Shown here: piece after piece, positions 1 to 7,665 of the stretch
How positions within the stretch are numbered: the first letter of the stretch is position 1
How the letters are laid out: every line of letters begins with the position of its first letter
Assembly (NCBI GenBank): GCA_944387535.1
Contig: CALXFI010000005.1
Span: forward strand, 1 to 49,504
DNA: 49,504 nt
Source: an uncultured Clostridia bacterium
GTDB lineage: Bacteria > Bacillota > Clostridia > TANB77 > CAG-508
Direction of reading: 5' to 3'
Made by a program: the position numbers and the translations under genes
The notes under the pieces: generated by a model
The model's input: the letters and a program-made list of their open reading frames with translations, nothing else
Databases searched by the model: none
What the model was told of the DNA's origin: nothing

Positions 1-112
1 TCAATGTACTATTTTTTATAAGTTTTTAATGCGTTTTTGTTTTATCCTTGTTTTCCATAAAACTTTTCACACTATCTACTTATTTTAATAAGTATTTTTA
101 TTTATAGATTTT

Positions 113-904
113 CTAAACAGCAAATAAACCTCCCTCTATACCTTTTTTCCATTCTTCTAGTTTTTCTATTCTTTTTGCTGCTTTTGTATTACTTGCACCT
201 AATATTCCTAACATTTGTTTAATTTCTACATGTTCTACATCATTGTTTAAATTAGCCTTATTGACTTTATTAAATTTTTCATCCATATATCCTTTCATTT
301 CATTAAAACTATTTGATATACTTTTGTCCATTCTATCAAAAGCATCCATTATTCCAAGTTTATTATTTTCTATTTTTTCTGATAATTTATTAATGCTTTG
401 TGTGTTTTCTTTTGTTGTTTTTTCTAGACTTGTTATTCTTTCTGTATTTTCTTTTGTAACTTCTTCTAGTTTTGATATTTTTTGGCTATTATTATTTGTT
501 GCTACTTCTAATTTTTCTATTTTTCTAGTATTTTCCTTAGTTGCTTTTTCTAAATCAGTTACCTTAGCATCTAACCCATTTACTTGAGTTTTTAACTCAA
601 AGATTGCTTTAGTATTTTCTTCTGCTGCTTTTTCTAAACTATCTACTTTAACATTTAATTTAGAAATAGCCTTAGTATTTTCAACTGTTACCTTTTCTAA
701 GTTATCTACTTTTGTGTTTAATTTATAAATAGCTTCTGTGTTTCCATTGGTTGCGCTTTCTAAGTTAGTAAGCCTTTCATTGTTTTCATCCCAACGTTTA
801 TCGTTTTCTTCCCAGCGTTTATCGTTTTCCTCCCAACGTTTATTTTCTTCTGTTCTAAATTCTCTTAATTCTTTTAGAATTGTGTTTACTATTTCTTCTT
901 GCAT
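113..904 (-). CDS. Long coiled-coil repeat protein of unknown function
   Basis: A 263-residue protein made almost entirely of predicted coiled coil. After the opening MQEEIVNTILKELREF come three tandem copies of a RWEENDK-type heptad (about residues 23-43), then many imperfect repeats of the form ENTKAIxKLxxKVDxLEK to about residue 180. No signal peptide or membrane segment is visible. The start at 904 is preceded by a strong GGAGG site. The first 20 residues match the next gene upstream (931-1332) closely, so the two are tandem paralogues and probably co-transcribed with a 26-nt gap. Similar heptad arrays occur in phage tail-associated and cytoskeletal proteins, but nothing phage-like surrounds this one. 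I do not recognise a function. Confidence 0.75.
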   Translation of the reverse strand: MQEEIVNTILKELREFRTEENKRWEENDKRWEENDKRWDENNERLTNLESATNGNTEAIYKLNTKVDNLEKVTVENTKAISKLNVKVDSLEKAAEENTKAIFELKTQVNGLDAKVTDLEKATKENTRKIEKLEVATNNNSQKISKLEEVTKENTERITSLEKTTKENTQSINKLSEKIENNKLGIMDAFDRMDKSISNSFNEMKGYMDEKFNKVNKANLNNDVEHVEIKQMLGILGASNTKAAKRIEKLEEWKKGIEGGLFAV

Positions 905-930
905 ATTTTTTTCCTCCTTTTTAAATATTT

Positions 931-1332
931 TTATTTTTCTAATGCCTCTACTCTTTCCGTCAAATCCATAACTTTAAAAAGTAGGTTATTTAATAGCAAC
1001 TCTTTTTCCAAATTTTTATAGAAATCTCTATCTTCTATTTTATTTTCTTCTTCCGTTTCTTTTAATTCTTCTATTGTTTTTTCTAAATTTTCGGTTTTTC
1101 CTTTTATATTAAACATTTGAGCGGTATTTTCGGCAATTACACTTTTTAGATTATCTGATCTTCCTTCTAATGCACCTATTTCCATTCTTAATGATAACAA
1201 GACGTCAGAATTTTCTTTTCTTTCTTTTTCTAAATCAGAAAGAGCTTTTATATTTGCTCTCCAACGTATTTCTTCTTCATTTCTAAAATCTCTTAACTCT
1301 TTTAAAATTTTATTTGCAACTTCATCTTGCAT
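931..1332 (-). CDS. Short coiled-coil protein, paralogue of the downstream gene
   Basis: A 133-residue predicted coiled-coil protein with the same N-terminal signature as its downstream neighbour (MQDEVANKILKELRDFRNEE against MQEEIVNTILKELREFRTEE). The middle carries ENT/ENS-spaced leucine heptads; the C-terminus (DLTERVEALEK) also looks like a coil. AGAAGGTGA lies upstream of the ATG. It looks like the first gene of a two-gene unit. Function unknown; hetero-oligomerisation of the two coils is only an inference from their pairing. Confidence 0.7.
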   Translation of the reverse strand: MQDEVANKILKELRDFRNEEEIRWRANIKALSDLEKERKENSDVLLSLRMEIGALEGRSDNLKSVIAENTAQMFNIKGKTENLEKTIEELKETEEENKIEDRDFYKNLEKELLLNNLLFKVMDLTERVEALEK

Positions 1333-1424
1333 TTTTTATTCACCTTCTTTGTGTTTTTTAAAAAAATTCTACCTATTTCTTTTAATCTGTATTTAACCAC
1401 AAAGTTTTATAGAAGTCAACAAAA

Positions 1425-1456
1425 AAAGAACAAAAAAGTTAATTTTTTTGTTCTTT
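1425..1456 (-). terminator. Rho-independent terminator after the first acetate kinase gene
   Basis: AAAGAACAAAAAA pairs with TTTTTTTGTTCTTT around a short loop, 20-50 nt after the stop of the acetate kinase gene in its direction of transcription. The stem is AT-rich but long. Confidence 0.6.
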
Positions 1457-1478
1457 AAATTTATTATTTACTAATAGA

Positions 1479-2666
1479 TTATACTAATCTTTGTGTTTCT
1501 TTTGCTATCATTAATTCTTCGTTAGTTGGTATCACATATACTGTAACTTTAGAACTTGGTTTAGAAATTATTTTTTCTTCTCCTCTCATGTTGTTTTCAT
1601 CTGCATCTATTTCTACACCCATGAATGCAAGCTTTTCACAAATACCTTTTCTTATATTTATTTGATTTTCTCCAATTCCACCTGTAAATATAATGTAATC
1701 TACTCCGTTCATTGCAGCTGCATATTTTGCAATATAACCTGCAATAGAATATTCAAAGCTTTCAATTGCAATTTTTGCTCTTTCATTTCCTTCATTAGAT
1801 GCTTGTTCTATTACTCTAAAATCTGGTGCTAAGCCTGAAATTCCCATTACTCCTGATTTTTTATTTAATATATCTTCCATTTCTCCAGCTGTTATATTTT
1901 CTTTTTTCATAATATATGTTAAGACAGATGGATCTAAATCTCCACTTCTAGTTACCATTGGAATTCCACCAAGTGGTGTTAAACCCATACTTGTGTCAAA
2001 TGATTTTCCATTTTTTATGCTACAAATACTTGCACCTTGTCCTAAATGGCAAGAAACTATTTTTAATTTTGTTACATCTTTTCCTTCTATTTCTGCTAAT
2101 CTTTGTGATACATACATATGTGATGTACCATGTGCTCCATATTTTCTTATTCCATATTTTGTATAATATTCATATGGTATTGGATAAATATAATTTTCTT
2201 TTGGCATTGTTTGATGGAATGTTGTATCAAATACTGCCACCATTGGTTTACCTGGCATAACTTTTTGACATGCTTCCATCCCAAGTGCAGCTGCTGGATT
2301 ATGTAATGGTGCAAATTCTCCGCATTTTTTTATGTCCTCTATTACTTTATCATCTATAACTGCTGAATTCTTAAATATTTCTCCTCCATGAACTACTCTA
2401 TGTCCTATTGCTTCTATTTCATCTAAACTATCTATTACTTTATATTCTGGATTTGTAAGTTGTGCTAAAGTAAATTCAATTGCTTCTTTATGGTCATAAG
2501 CAGGTTTTTTAATCTCTACTTTTTTTCCTAATGCTTTATGTGTAATAAAAGCTTCTTCTTCTCCTATTCTTTCATATTTTCCTGATGCTAAAACCTCTTC
2601 AGTTTCCATGTTAATTAATTGATATTTTAATGATGAACTACCACAATTTAATACTAATATTTTCAA
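1479..2666 (-). CDS. ackA: Acetate kinase (copy 1, TTG start)
   Basis: Acetate kinase, ATP + acetate = ADP + acetyl phosphate, working with Pta to make ATP from acetyl-CoA. At 395 residues it has normal length. Family landmarks are present: N7 in LVLNCGSSS, R90 in GHRVVHGG, HGTSH at 179-183, TRSGD with R240, and the C-terminal NEELMIAKE. One oddity is V238 in PMVTRSGD, where the second copy and most of the family have Gly (MGTRSGD). Translation appears to start at TTG (2664-2666), 7-8 nt after AAAGGAAG; no ATG is better placed. It lies directly downstream of a second ackA and pta, as part of one acetate-forming cluster. Which paralogue is the main enzyme cannot be told from sequence. Confidence 0.95.
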   Translation of the reverse strand: MKILVLNCGSSSLKYQLINMETEEVLASGKYERIGEEEAFITHKALGKKVEIKKPAYDHKEAIEFTLAQLTNPEYKVIDSLDEIEAIGHRVVHGGEIFKNSAVIDDKVIEDIKKCGEFAPLHNPAAALGMEACQKVMPGKPMVAVFDTTFHQTMPKENYIYPIPYEYYTKYGIRKYGAHGTSHMYVSQRLAEIEGKDVTKLKIVSCHLGQGASICSIKNGKSFDTSMGLTPLGGIPMVTRSGDLDPSVLTYIMKKENITAGEMEDILNKKSGVMGISGLAPDFRVIEQASNEGNERAKIAIESFEYSIAGYIAKYAAAMNGVDYIIFTGGIGENQINIRKGICEKLAFMGVEIDADENNMRGEEKIISKPSSKVTVYVIPTNEELMIAKETQRLV

Positions 2667-2738
2667 TTTAATCTTCCTTTCCTTCTCTTGATTTCTTTTT
2701 TCTTTTTACTTATATATTTTAAAAACATTAATAACAAA

Positions 2739-3935
2739 TTATTTTTTTAGCAATTCAAAAGTCTCTTTTGCTATCATTAGTTCCTCATTTGTTGGAACTA
2801 CATAAACAACAACTTTTGAGTCTTCACTTGATACTTTTGCTTCTATTCCTTTTACCTTTTGATTTTTTTCCTTATCTAATTTTATACCGAAGAACTTTAA
2901 CCCTTCACATATCGCTTCTCTTGAGTCTTGTCCCTTTTCTCCAACTCCTGCTGTAAATGTTAAAACATCTATTCCTCCCATTGCCACTATGCATTTTGCT
3001 ACATAAGATGCTACTGTGTTATGGAATATTTTTAAAGCAAGCTTTGCATGGCGACCTCCAGCGTTTGCCTCAGCTTCTATATCTCTAAAATCCATAGATA
3101 CTCTAGATATTCCATATGCTCCTGATTCTTTATTTAAGATATTTTCTGTTTCTTCAGGTGTTAAGTTTAGCTTATTCATCATATATGTTACAACAGAAGG
3201 GTCTAAATCTCCACTTCTGGTTCCCATAACAATTCCACCAAGTGGTGTTAATCCCATACTTGTTTCAACTGATTTTCCATTTTGAATTGCACACACACTT
3301 GCCCCTTGTCCTAAATGGCAATTTACAATTTTTAAATCTTTTATATCTTTCTTTAATAACATTGCCACTCTTTCTGCCACATATTTATGAGAAGTTCCAT
3401 GAAATCCATATTTTCTAATACCGTATTTTTCATAATATTCATATGGTATTGGATATATATATCTTTCTTTCGGTAATGTTTGGTGAAATGCGGTATCAAA
3501 TACGGCTACCATTTTCATATTAGGAACGACTTTCCTGCAAGCTTCCATACCAAGTACTGCTGCTGGATTATGTAATGGTGCTAAATCACTTACATTTCTT
3601 ATTTCTTCTATTACTTCATCTGTAATTATAACTGGCTCAGAAAAATTCTCTCCACCATGAACTACTCTATGGCCTATTCCTGCCAACTCATCTAAGCTTT
3701 TTAATACACCATAATGTTCATTTGTTAATCTATCCAAAACAAACTCAATTGCTTCCTCATGGTTTCTTGCTTCACGTTCGAATTTATGCTTTATACCATT
3801 TACTTTATGTGTTACAAATGATTTTGGTTGTCCTATTCTTTCAAAATTTCCTTTTACTAATGTTTTTTCTGTTTCCATATCAATTACTTGATATTTTAAT
3901 GACGAGCTCCCTGAGTTTAAAACTAATACTTTCAT
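2739..3935 (-). CDS. ackA: Acetate kinase (copy 2)
   Basis: A second complete acetate kinase, 398 residues from the ATG at 3935. That ATG follows AAAGGAG with 7-nt spacing; the longer reading frame beginning at 3959 would place the Shine-Dalgarno inside the coding sequence, so I reject it. The canonical motifs LVLNSGSSS, GHRVVHGG, GFHGTSHKY, MGTRSGDLDP and NEELMIAKE are all intact, closer to consensus than copy 1. A hairpin of the CCGTCCC/GGGACGG family lies immediately 5' of its ribosome binding site (3952-3984), between it and pta. Tandem ackA genes suggest gene-dosage amplification or divergence of one copy toward another short-chain acid; the latter is inference only. Confidence 0.95.
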   Translation of the reverse strand: MKVLVLNSGSSSLKYQVIDMETEKTLVKGNFERIGQPKSFVTHKVNGIKHKFEREARNHEEAIEFVLDRLTNEHYGVLKSLDELAGIGHRVVHGGENFSEPVIITDEVIEEIRNVSDLAPLHNPAAVLGMEACRKVVPNMKMVAVFDTAFHQTLPKERYIYPIPYEYYEKYGIRKYGFHGTSHKYVAERVAMLLKKDIKDLKIVNCHLGQGASVCAIQNGKSVETSMGLTPLGGIVMGTRSGDLDPSVVTYMMNKLNLTPEETENILNKESGAYGISRVSMDFRDIEAEANAGGRHAKLALKIFHNTVASYVAKCIVAMGGIDVLTFTAGVGEKGQDSREAICEGLKFFGIKLDKEKNQKVKGIEAKVSSEDSKVVVYVVPTNEELMIAKETFELLKK

Positions 3936-3951
3936 ATTATCGCTCCTTTCT

Positions 3952-3984
3952 TGAGACAAAGAGGGGTGGATCTTTTTTGTCTCA
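3952..3984 (-). repeat. Dispersed hairpin element (copy A) upstream of ackA copy 2
   Basis: TGAGACAAA/TTTGTCTCA inverted arms with a C-rich centre. Read on the minus strand it matches the element at 21470-21502 (plus) at 30 of 33 positions. In both places the right arm is followed within 2-4 nt by the Shine-Dalgarno of the next gene (ackA here, the GH57 gene there), in the same orientation. Confidence 0.7.
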
Positions 3985-4027
3985 CATTTACATTATTTTA
4001 CAAAATGAAACTAATAATGCCGTCCCA

Positions 4028-5035
4028 TTATTTTTCATCTTGCGCTTGTACTGCTGTTATTGCAATTACTCCTGCTATATCTTTGCTTGAGCATCCTCTT
4101 GATAAATCATTTACAGGTCTTGCTATTCCTTGGCAAAGTGGTCCATATGCTTCTGCTTTTCCTAATCTTTGTACTAATTTATAACCAATATTTCCTGCAT
4201 CCAAGTTAGGAAATACAAGTACATTTGCTTCTCCTTTTACAGGACTATCTGGTGCTTTAAATTTTGCAACTTCAGGTACAATTGCTGCATCTAATTGTAG
4301 CTCTCCATCTACTATTAGATCTGGAGCTTTTTCCTTTACCAGTTTAGTTGCATTTATTATTTTCTCTGTTAATTCTGATTTTGCACTTCCTTTGGTAGAA
4401 TATGATAACATCGCAACCTTTGGCTCTTTACCAACCAACTGATGAAAGCTTTTACTTGATGATATTGCTATTTCTGATAATTGTTCTTCATTAGGATTTT
4501 CATTTAAACCACTATCTGTAAATATAAATGTTCCATTTTCTCCATAAGAACAGTTAGGTACTACCATTACAAAAAATGCTGATACCAATTTTGTTTCAGG
4601 TTTTGTTTTTAATATTTGAAGTGCTGGTCTTAATGTGTCTGAAGTTGAATGTACTGCTCCTGATACTAAACCATCTGCAACGCTTTTTTCATCTTTTAAC
4701 ATAAGCATTCCATAATATACAGGATCTTTTACTAATTCTTTTGCTTGTTCTTCTGTCATCCCTTTATGTTTTCTTAAATTATATAATAATTCTACATATT
4801 CATCATATTTTTCTGATTCTACAGGATTTATTATTTCTACACCTGAAATATCTATATTATTTTCTTTTGCTTTTTCCAAAACTTTTTCTTTATTTCCTAT
4901 TAATATTACCTTTGCATATTTCTCATCCAGAACTATTCTCGTTGCTTCTAAAGTTCTTATGTCTTCTGCTTCTGGTAATACTATCGTTTTAATGTCTTTT
5001 CTTGCTCTGTCTTTTATTTCTTCTATAAATGACAT
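4028..5035 (-). CDS. pta: Phosphate acetyltransferase
   Basis: Pta converts acetyl-CoA + phosphate to acetyl phosphate + CoA, the substrate for the adjacent acetate kinases. The 335-residue protein is the short form: one PTA/PTB catalytic domain without the N-terminal regulatory domains of the long enterobacterial type. Recognisable blocks are the N-terminal IVLPEAEDIRTLEA, the central GLVSGAVHSTSDTLRPAL and the C-terminal VFPNLDAGNIGYKLVQR. The start follows AGGAGG with good spacing. It is first in the pta-ackA-ackA cluster. Confidence 0.95.
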   Translation of the reverse strand: MSFIEEIKDRARKDIKTIVLPEAEDIRTLEATRIVLDEKYAKVILIGNKEKVLEKAKENNIDISGVEIINPVESEKYDEYVELLYNLRKHKGMTEEQAKELVKDPVYYGMLMLKDEKSVADGLVSGAVHSTSDTLRPALQILKTKPETKLVSAFFVMVVPNCSYGENGTFIFTDSGLNENPNEEQLSEIAISSSKSFHQLVGKEPKVAMLSYSTKGSAKSELTEKIINATKLVKEKAPDLIVDGELQLDAAIVPEVAKFKAPDSPVKGEANVLVFPNLDAGNIGYKLVQRLGKAEAYGPLCQGIARPVNDLSRGCSSKDIAGVIAITAVQAQDEK

Positions 5036-5115
5036 TAAAAATTCCTCCTAACATTTTTCTTTTTTATTTTCTTATTAGTAATTATTCCTTCCACATTATA
5101 TAGGAACAATCAAAA

Positions 5116-5147
5116 AAGCACAAGAGTTTTTTACAAATCTTGTGCTT
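5116..5147 (-). terminator. Terminator of the trmB/DUF4116 transcript
   Basis: AAGCACAAGA pairs with TCTTGTGCTT, followed on the minus strand by a run of T. It stands just after the DUF4116 gene stop and separates that transcript from pta. Confidence 0.75.
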
Positions 5148-5160
5148 AAAATAACTAAAA

Positions 5161-5670
5161 TTACATTAAAGCTTTTATATCTTCATCTTGTTTTAATTCT
5201 TCTGATATAAAGTGATATGCTTGTTTATTTTGTTTTACTGCTATCATCGCAAGTTCTTTATCATTTCTTAATCTATCAGATGCATATTTTATTATTATTC
5301 CTTTATTTTCTACTGCCGCTTTTACAACTTCTCTATCATCTCGAAGTTCCTCACTTGCAAAATATAGAGCTTGTCCATATGTTCTACAACTATCTAATAT
5401 TACCTCTTTATCTGCTCTTAGTTTTTCTGATGCATAGCATATAGTCCAAGGAGCACCTTTTACTCCTTTTAATATTACTTCTTTATCGTTTTTCAACATA
5501 CTACTTGCAAACTCTAAGCTTTCTGGATCTTGGTCTAAAGCTGTCATTACTACTTCTTTATCATTTTGTAGCTCTGGTGATGCTAGGTCTAAAAACTTTC
5601 CATTTTCTGCTACTGCTTTTAATATAAATTCTCTATTATTACTATTTTCTTTTACTTCATCCTCTGTCAT
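5161..5670 (-). CDS. DUF4116-repeat protein
   Basis: A 169-residue protein built of about five tandem repeats of roughly 24-26 residues with the pattern xFASxxLKNDKEVVxxAV, typical of DUF4116. The start is the ATG at 5670, preceded by TAGGAGG with 6-nt spacing; an upstream in-frame start at 5718 would add a hydrophobic leader with no ribosome site and would almost touch trmB. Function of DUF4116 repeats is not established; they look like helical solenoids. It follows trmB and is probably co-transcribed with it. Confidence 0.8.
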   Translation of the reverse strand: MTEDEVKENSNNREFILKAVAENGKFLDLASPELQNDKEVVMTALDQDPESLEFASSMLKNDKEVILKGVKGAPWTICYASEKLRADKEVILDSCRTYGQALYFASEELRDDREVVKAAVENKGIIIKYASDRLRNDKELAMIAVKQNKQAYHFISEELKQDEDIKALM

Positions 5671-5719
5671 AATATAGCCTCCTAAAAACAAATAAATTAA
5701 ATATATAATAAAAAACAAA

Positions 5720-6382
5720 TTATTTTAATTTAGCAATTAAAGCTTTTATTTTTATTCCTTGCTCTGAAAACATTTTCTCGTGTTCTGTTTCTATATTTTT
5801 CTCAAAAATTGGTTCACTATGTAAATCATAAGTTTTAGAAACTATTTCAAATCCACTTTCATCAAAATAATATAAGCTACTTTCAAATAATTCATCATCA
5901 TCTGTCTTAAAATAGATTTCTCCTCCAGGCACTAAAAACTCTTTATATTTTTCTAATTGCCTTGTATGTGTTAATCTTTTTTTTCTGTGTTTTCCTCGTG
6001 GCCAAGGATTACAAAAATTTATATATATTCTTTGTACTTTATCTTCTTTATCTAATATTAAATTTATTCTTTCTATATCAAATCTTGTTATTAAAACGTT
6101 TCCAACATCTAAATTTGCTTCTTTATATGTTTCCTCTATATTTCTTTTAGCTAATCCCAGCATTGCATCTACTAAATCTATTGCTAAATAATTTACATCT
6201 AAATTTTCAACTGCTAGCTGTGATATAAATGTTCCTTTTCCACAACCTAATTCCAACATAAATGGTAAACTACTATCTGAAAAATGTTCTTTCCATTTAC
6301 CTTTCCATTTTTCTGGTTCATCTTCATAAAATTTACTTGCTTCTAATTCAGGTCTTGCCCATTTCTTATATCTTATTCTCAT
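5720..6382 (-). CDS. trmB: tRNA (guanine-N7-)-methyltransferase
   Basis: TrmB makes m7G46 in the tRNA variable loop using SAM. From the ATG at 6382 the product is 220 residues, close to family length. The SAM-binding loop ELGCGKGTF and the signature NPWPRGKHRKKRLT (family form DPWPK-RH-KRR) are present. The upstream frame to 6475 is open but the start at 6382 has a perfect GGAGGT site, whereas the extension would encode the hairpin region at 6411-6445. The leader carries an imperfect hairpin next to a TGTCCC motif (see separate entry). Confidence 0.92.
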   Translation of the reverse strand: MRIRYKKWARPELEASKFYEDEPEKWKGKWKEHFSDSSLPFMLELGCGKGTFISQLAVENLDVNYLAIDLVDAMLGLAKRNIEETYKEANLDVGNVLITRFDIERINLILDKEDKVQRIYINFCNPWPRGKHRKKRLTHTRQLEKYKEFLVPGGEIYFKTDDDELFESSLYYFDESGFEIVSKTYDLHSEPIFEKNIETEHEKMFSEQGIKIKALIAKLK

Positions 6383-6410
6383 TTTTACCTCCATTTTAGA
6401 CGTTTCCTTT

Positions 6411-6442
6411 GCGGCAAAATGTCGCAACTGGGACACATCTTT
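6411..6442 (-). repeat. Leader hairpin upstream of trmB
   Basis: TTGCGGC and GTCGCAA pair (one G-T) around AAAAT, next to a GGGACACATC block. It lies about 30 nt upstream of the trmB start. The GC-rich patch stands out against AT-rich surroundings. It may belong to the same broad class as the GGGACGG hairpins elsewhere in the window, but the stems differ, so this link is tentative. Confidence 0.4.
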
Positions 6443-6479
6443 AGTTATTTTAACAAAATAATATGAATATTTCAAGTTG

Positions 6480-6543
6480 ATAAATTTATTTAAACTTTTA
6501 TCTATTGTAAACCTATAATAAATTTATTTAAACTTTTATCTAT
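6480..6543. repeat. Pair of 26-bp direct repeats
   Basis: ATAAATTTATTTAAAC plus ten more identical bases occur at 6480-6505 and again at 6518-6543, 38 bp apart. They lie in the 347-bp non-coding gap between trmB and the FGE-like gene. Apart from these, the hairpins and the terminator listed separately, I see nothing else in that gap. Confidence 0.7.
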
Positions 6544-6574
6544 ATTTCCATATATTATTTTTGAAATAAAAAAA

Positions 6575-6599
6575 GCAATAACTTTCAATATGTTATTGC
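6575..6599 (-). terminator. Terminator downstream of the FGE-like gene
   Basis: GCAATAAC pairs with GTTATTGC, followed on the minus strand by seven T. It is about 130 nt past the stop, after the inverted repeat that flanks the variable region. A smaller imperfect hairpin (GTCTTAA/TTAAGAC, around 6638-6657) lies between. Confidence 0.65.
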
Positions 6600-6713
6600 C
6601 TTGTTTTGCTTATTCCTTTTCTTGTTCTTAACTTAAACGTCTTAAAAGTCGTTAAGACTATTTTTTTAATTTAATTCTTTTAAAAGTACTCCATTTACCA
6701 TTTCTAACAAACG

Positions 6714-6749
6714 GCTTTAGCTTTCAGTTCTACAAATACAAAGCTAAGC
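6714..6749. repeat. Inverted repeat straddling the FGE-like gene stop (possible DGR homing signal)
   Basis: On the coding strand GCTTAGCTTT (last codons) and AAAGCTAAAGC (just past the stop) can pair with one bulged A, leaving a loop of about 15 nt that contains the stop codon. A hairpin or cruciform right after the variable region is a known part of homing in the Bordetella phage DGR; here the equivalence is inference. Confidence 0.45.
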
Positions 6750-7440
6750 GAAAACCCATGCCAGGATTGCTGTAGCCTGGGCTGAAGAGGTCGTAACGAA
6801 GGCTGGCAGGAATGTTAGAACCACTGTCGCCGCAACAGCCTCCTCGATTAACTTGCGTAGCAGCAGTAGAATTCGCCTCCGTTGTCCACTCTCTTAAATT
6901 TCCTGCTAAATCATATATATGGTTCTTTTCTGTTTGGCTAAATTCTCCTGTATTAGCTAAATCTGTTGTACCAGAAAAATCGTCATCATTATAATTTTCC
7001 CAAGTTTTACTATCTCCTACTATTTCAAATGAAGTTACTTCTTCTGTTTCTTCTAACCATCCCAATGTTCTATCCCATGCTGCTCCTGTTAATAATGAAC
7101 TTTCAAAGTTTTTTCCAGAAAGACTATTATACATTTGTTTTGCTTTGTCCAATGCCTCTATTTGACTTATGTCGTCCCAAGGAGTTACATCTCCTTTTAC
7201 TGCTACATTACCATTTTCTTCACTTGCCTCATATCTTCCTATATAAAATCCTCCGTTTTCATTTACTGATGTAGTATAATCTTCCGTTTCTGAATAATCT
7301 CTCATAAAAGAACCTTCCGTCAACATCTCTTCTATTGTGCATCCATAATCACCTAATAATTCTTTTAAATCCTCATAGCCAATCGCTTGTGCATATTCAT
7401 CTGTTGCAAACCAATCATTTTCTGTATCTATTGCATACAA
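6730..7440 (-). CDS. FGE-sulfatase/C-type-lectin-fold protein with DGR-like variable C-terminus, 5'-short
   Basis: A 236-residue protein with the C-terminal part of an FGE-sulfatase (SUMF1-like) domain: GGFYIGRYEAS, TGAAWDRTLGWLE, HIYDLAGNLREWTTE and a final GFRLALYL. The last 37 codons follow the plan RGGxxxxSGSxxPASxRxxxxxPxxxxxxGFR seen in DGR target proteins of gut Firmicutes. The x positions are almost all NNC or NNT codons (TGT TGC GGC GAC, AGC CTT CGT TAC GAC CTC TTC), as expected if AAC/AAT template codons were mutated at A. The listed start is TTG, with AGGAG 8 nt upstream. The same frame stays open for another 31 codons upstream with protein-like content but no start codon, so the gene is probably a 5' truncation that may still be expressed from TTG. 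No reverse transcriptase or template repeat is in the window. Confidence 0.7.
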   Translation of the reverse strand: MYAIDTENDWFATDEYAQAIGYEDLKELLGDYGCTIEEMLTEGSFMRDYSETEDYTTSVNENGGFYIGRYEASEENGNVAVKGDVTPWDDISQIEALDKAKQMYNSLSGKNFESSLLTGAAWDRTLGWLEETEEVTSFEIVGDSKTWENYNDDDFSGTTDLANTGEFSQTEKNHIYDLAGNLREWTTEANSTAATQVNRGGCCGDSGSNIPASLRYDLFSPGYSNPGMGFRLALYL

Positions 7441-7588
7441 ACTATGAACTCCTAAAGAAAAGTTTTTCTCTTCTGATGCCGTTTTAACATTTAATACATA
7501 AGGTCCGTTTATTGTAGGTGTTTGTTCTAATGTTTAAAATTTAATATTACAATTTCATTACAATATTTAATATTTTGAGTATTTTCTT

Positions 7589-7617
7589 TTGCTTCTTTAA
7601 TTGTTCTATAGTATAAT
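7589..7617 (+). promoter_or_regulatory. Predicted sigma-A promoter of the rluA-family gene
   Basis: TTGCTT at 7589-7594 and TATAAT at 7612-7617 with 17-bp spacing, 49 nt before the ATG of the pseudouridine synthase. Confidence 0.55.
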
Positions 7618-7665
7618 GTTGTTTATAAATAAGAAAATAAAGAGTTGAGGGAAATTAAATAAAAA

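Noticed and set aside
243..587. Open frames opposite the real genes (for example 243-587, 33280-33738, 37753-38214 and similar)
   Set aside because: They are Phe/Leu-rich antisense shadows of AT-rich coding sequence, without ribosome sites or family features.
113..1332. Phage tail-fibre module
   Set aside because: Coiled coils alone are not diagnostic and no tail, capsid, lysis or integrase gene is nearby.
3936..3959. Longer N-terminus for ackA copy 2
   Set aside because: The ribosome binding site lies inside the extension and family proteins begin at MKVLVLNSG.
6383..6475. Longer N-terminus for TrmB
   Set aside because: A perfect GGAGGT site precedes the ATG at 6382, and the extension translates a hairpin region.
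6540..7660. DGR reverse transcriptase or template repeat close to the variable region
   Set aside because: No RT-like frame occurs anywhere in the window and I found no A-rich copy of the variable region by eye.
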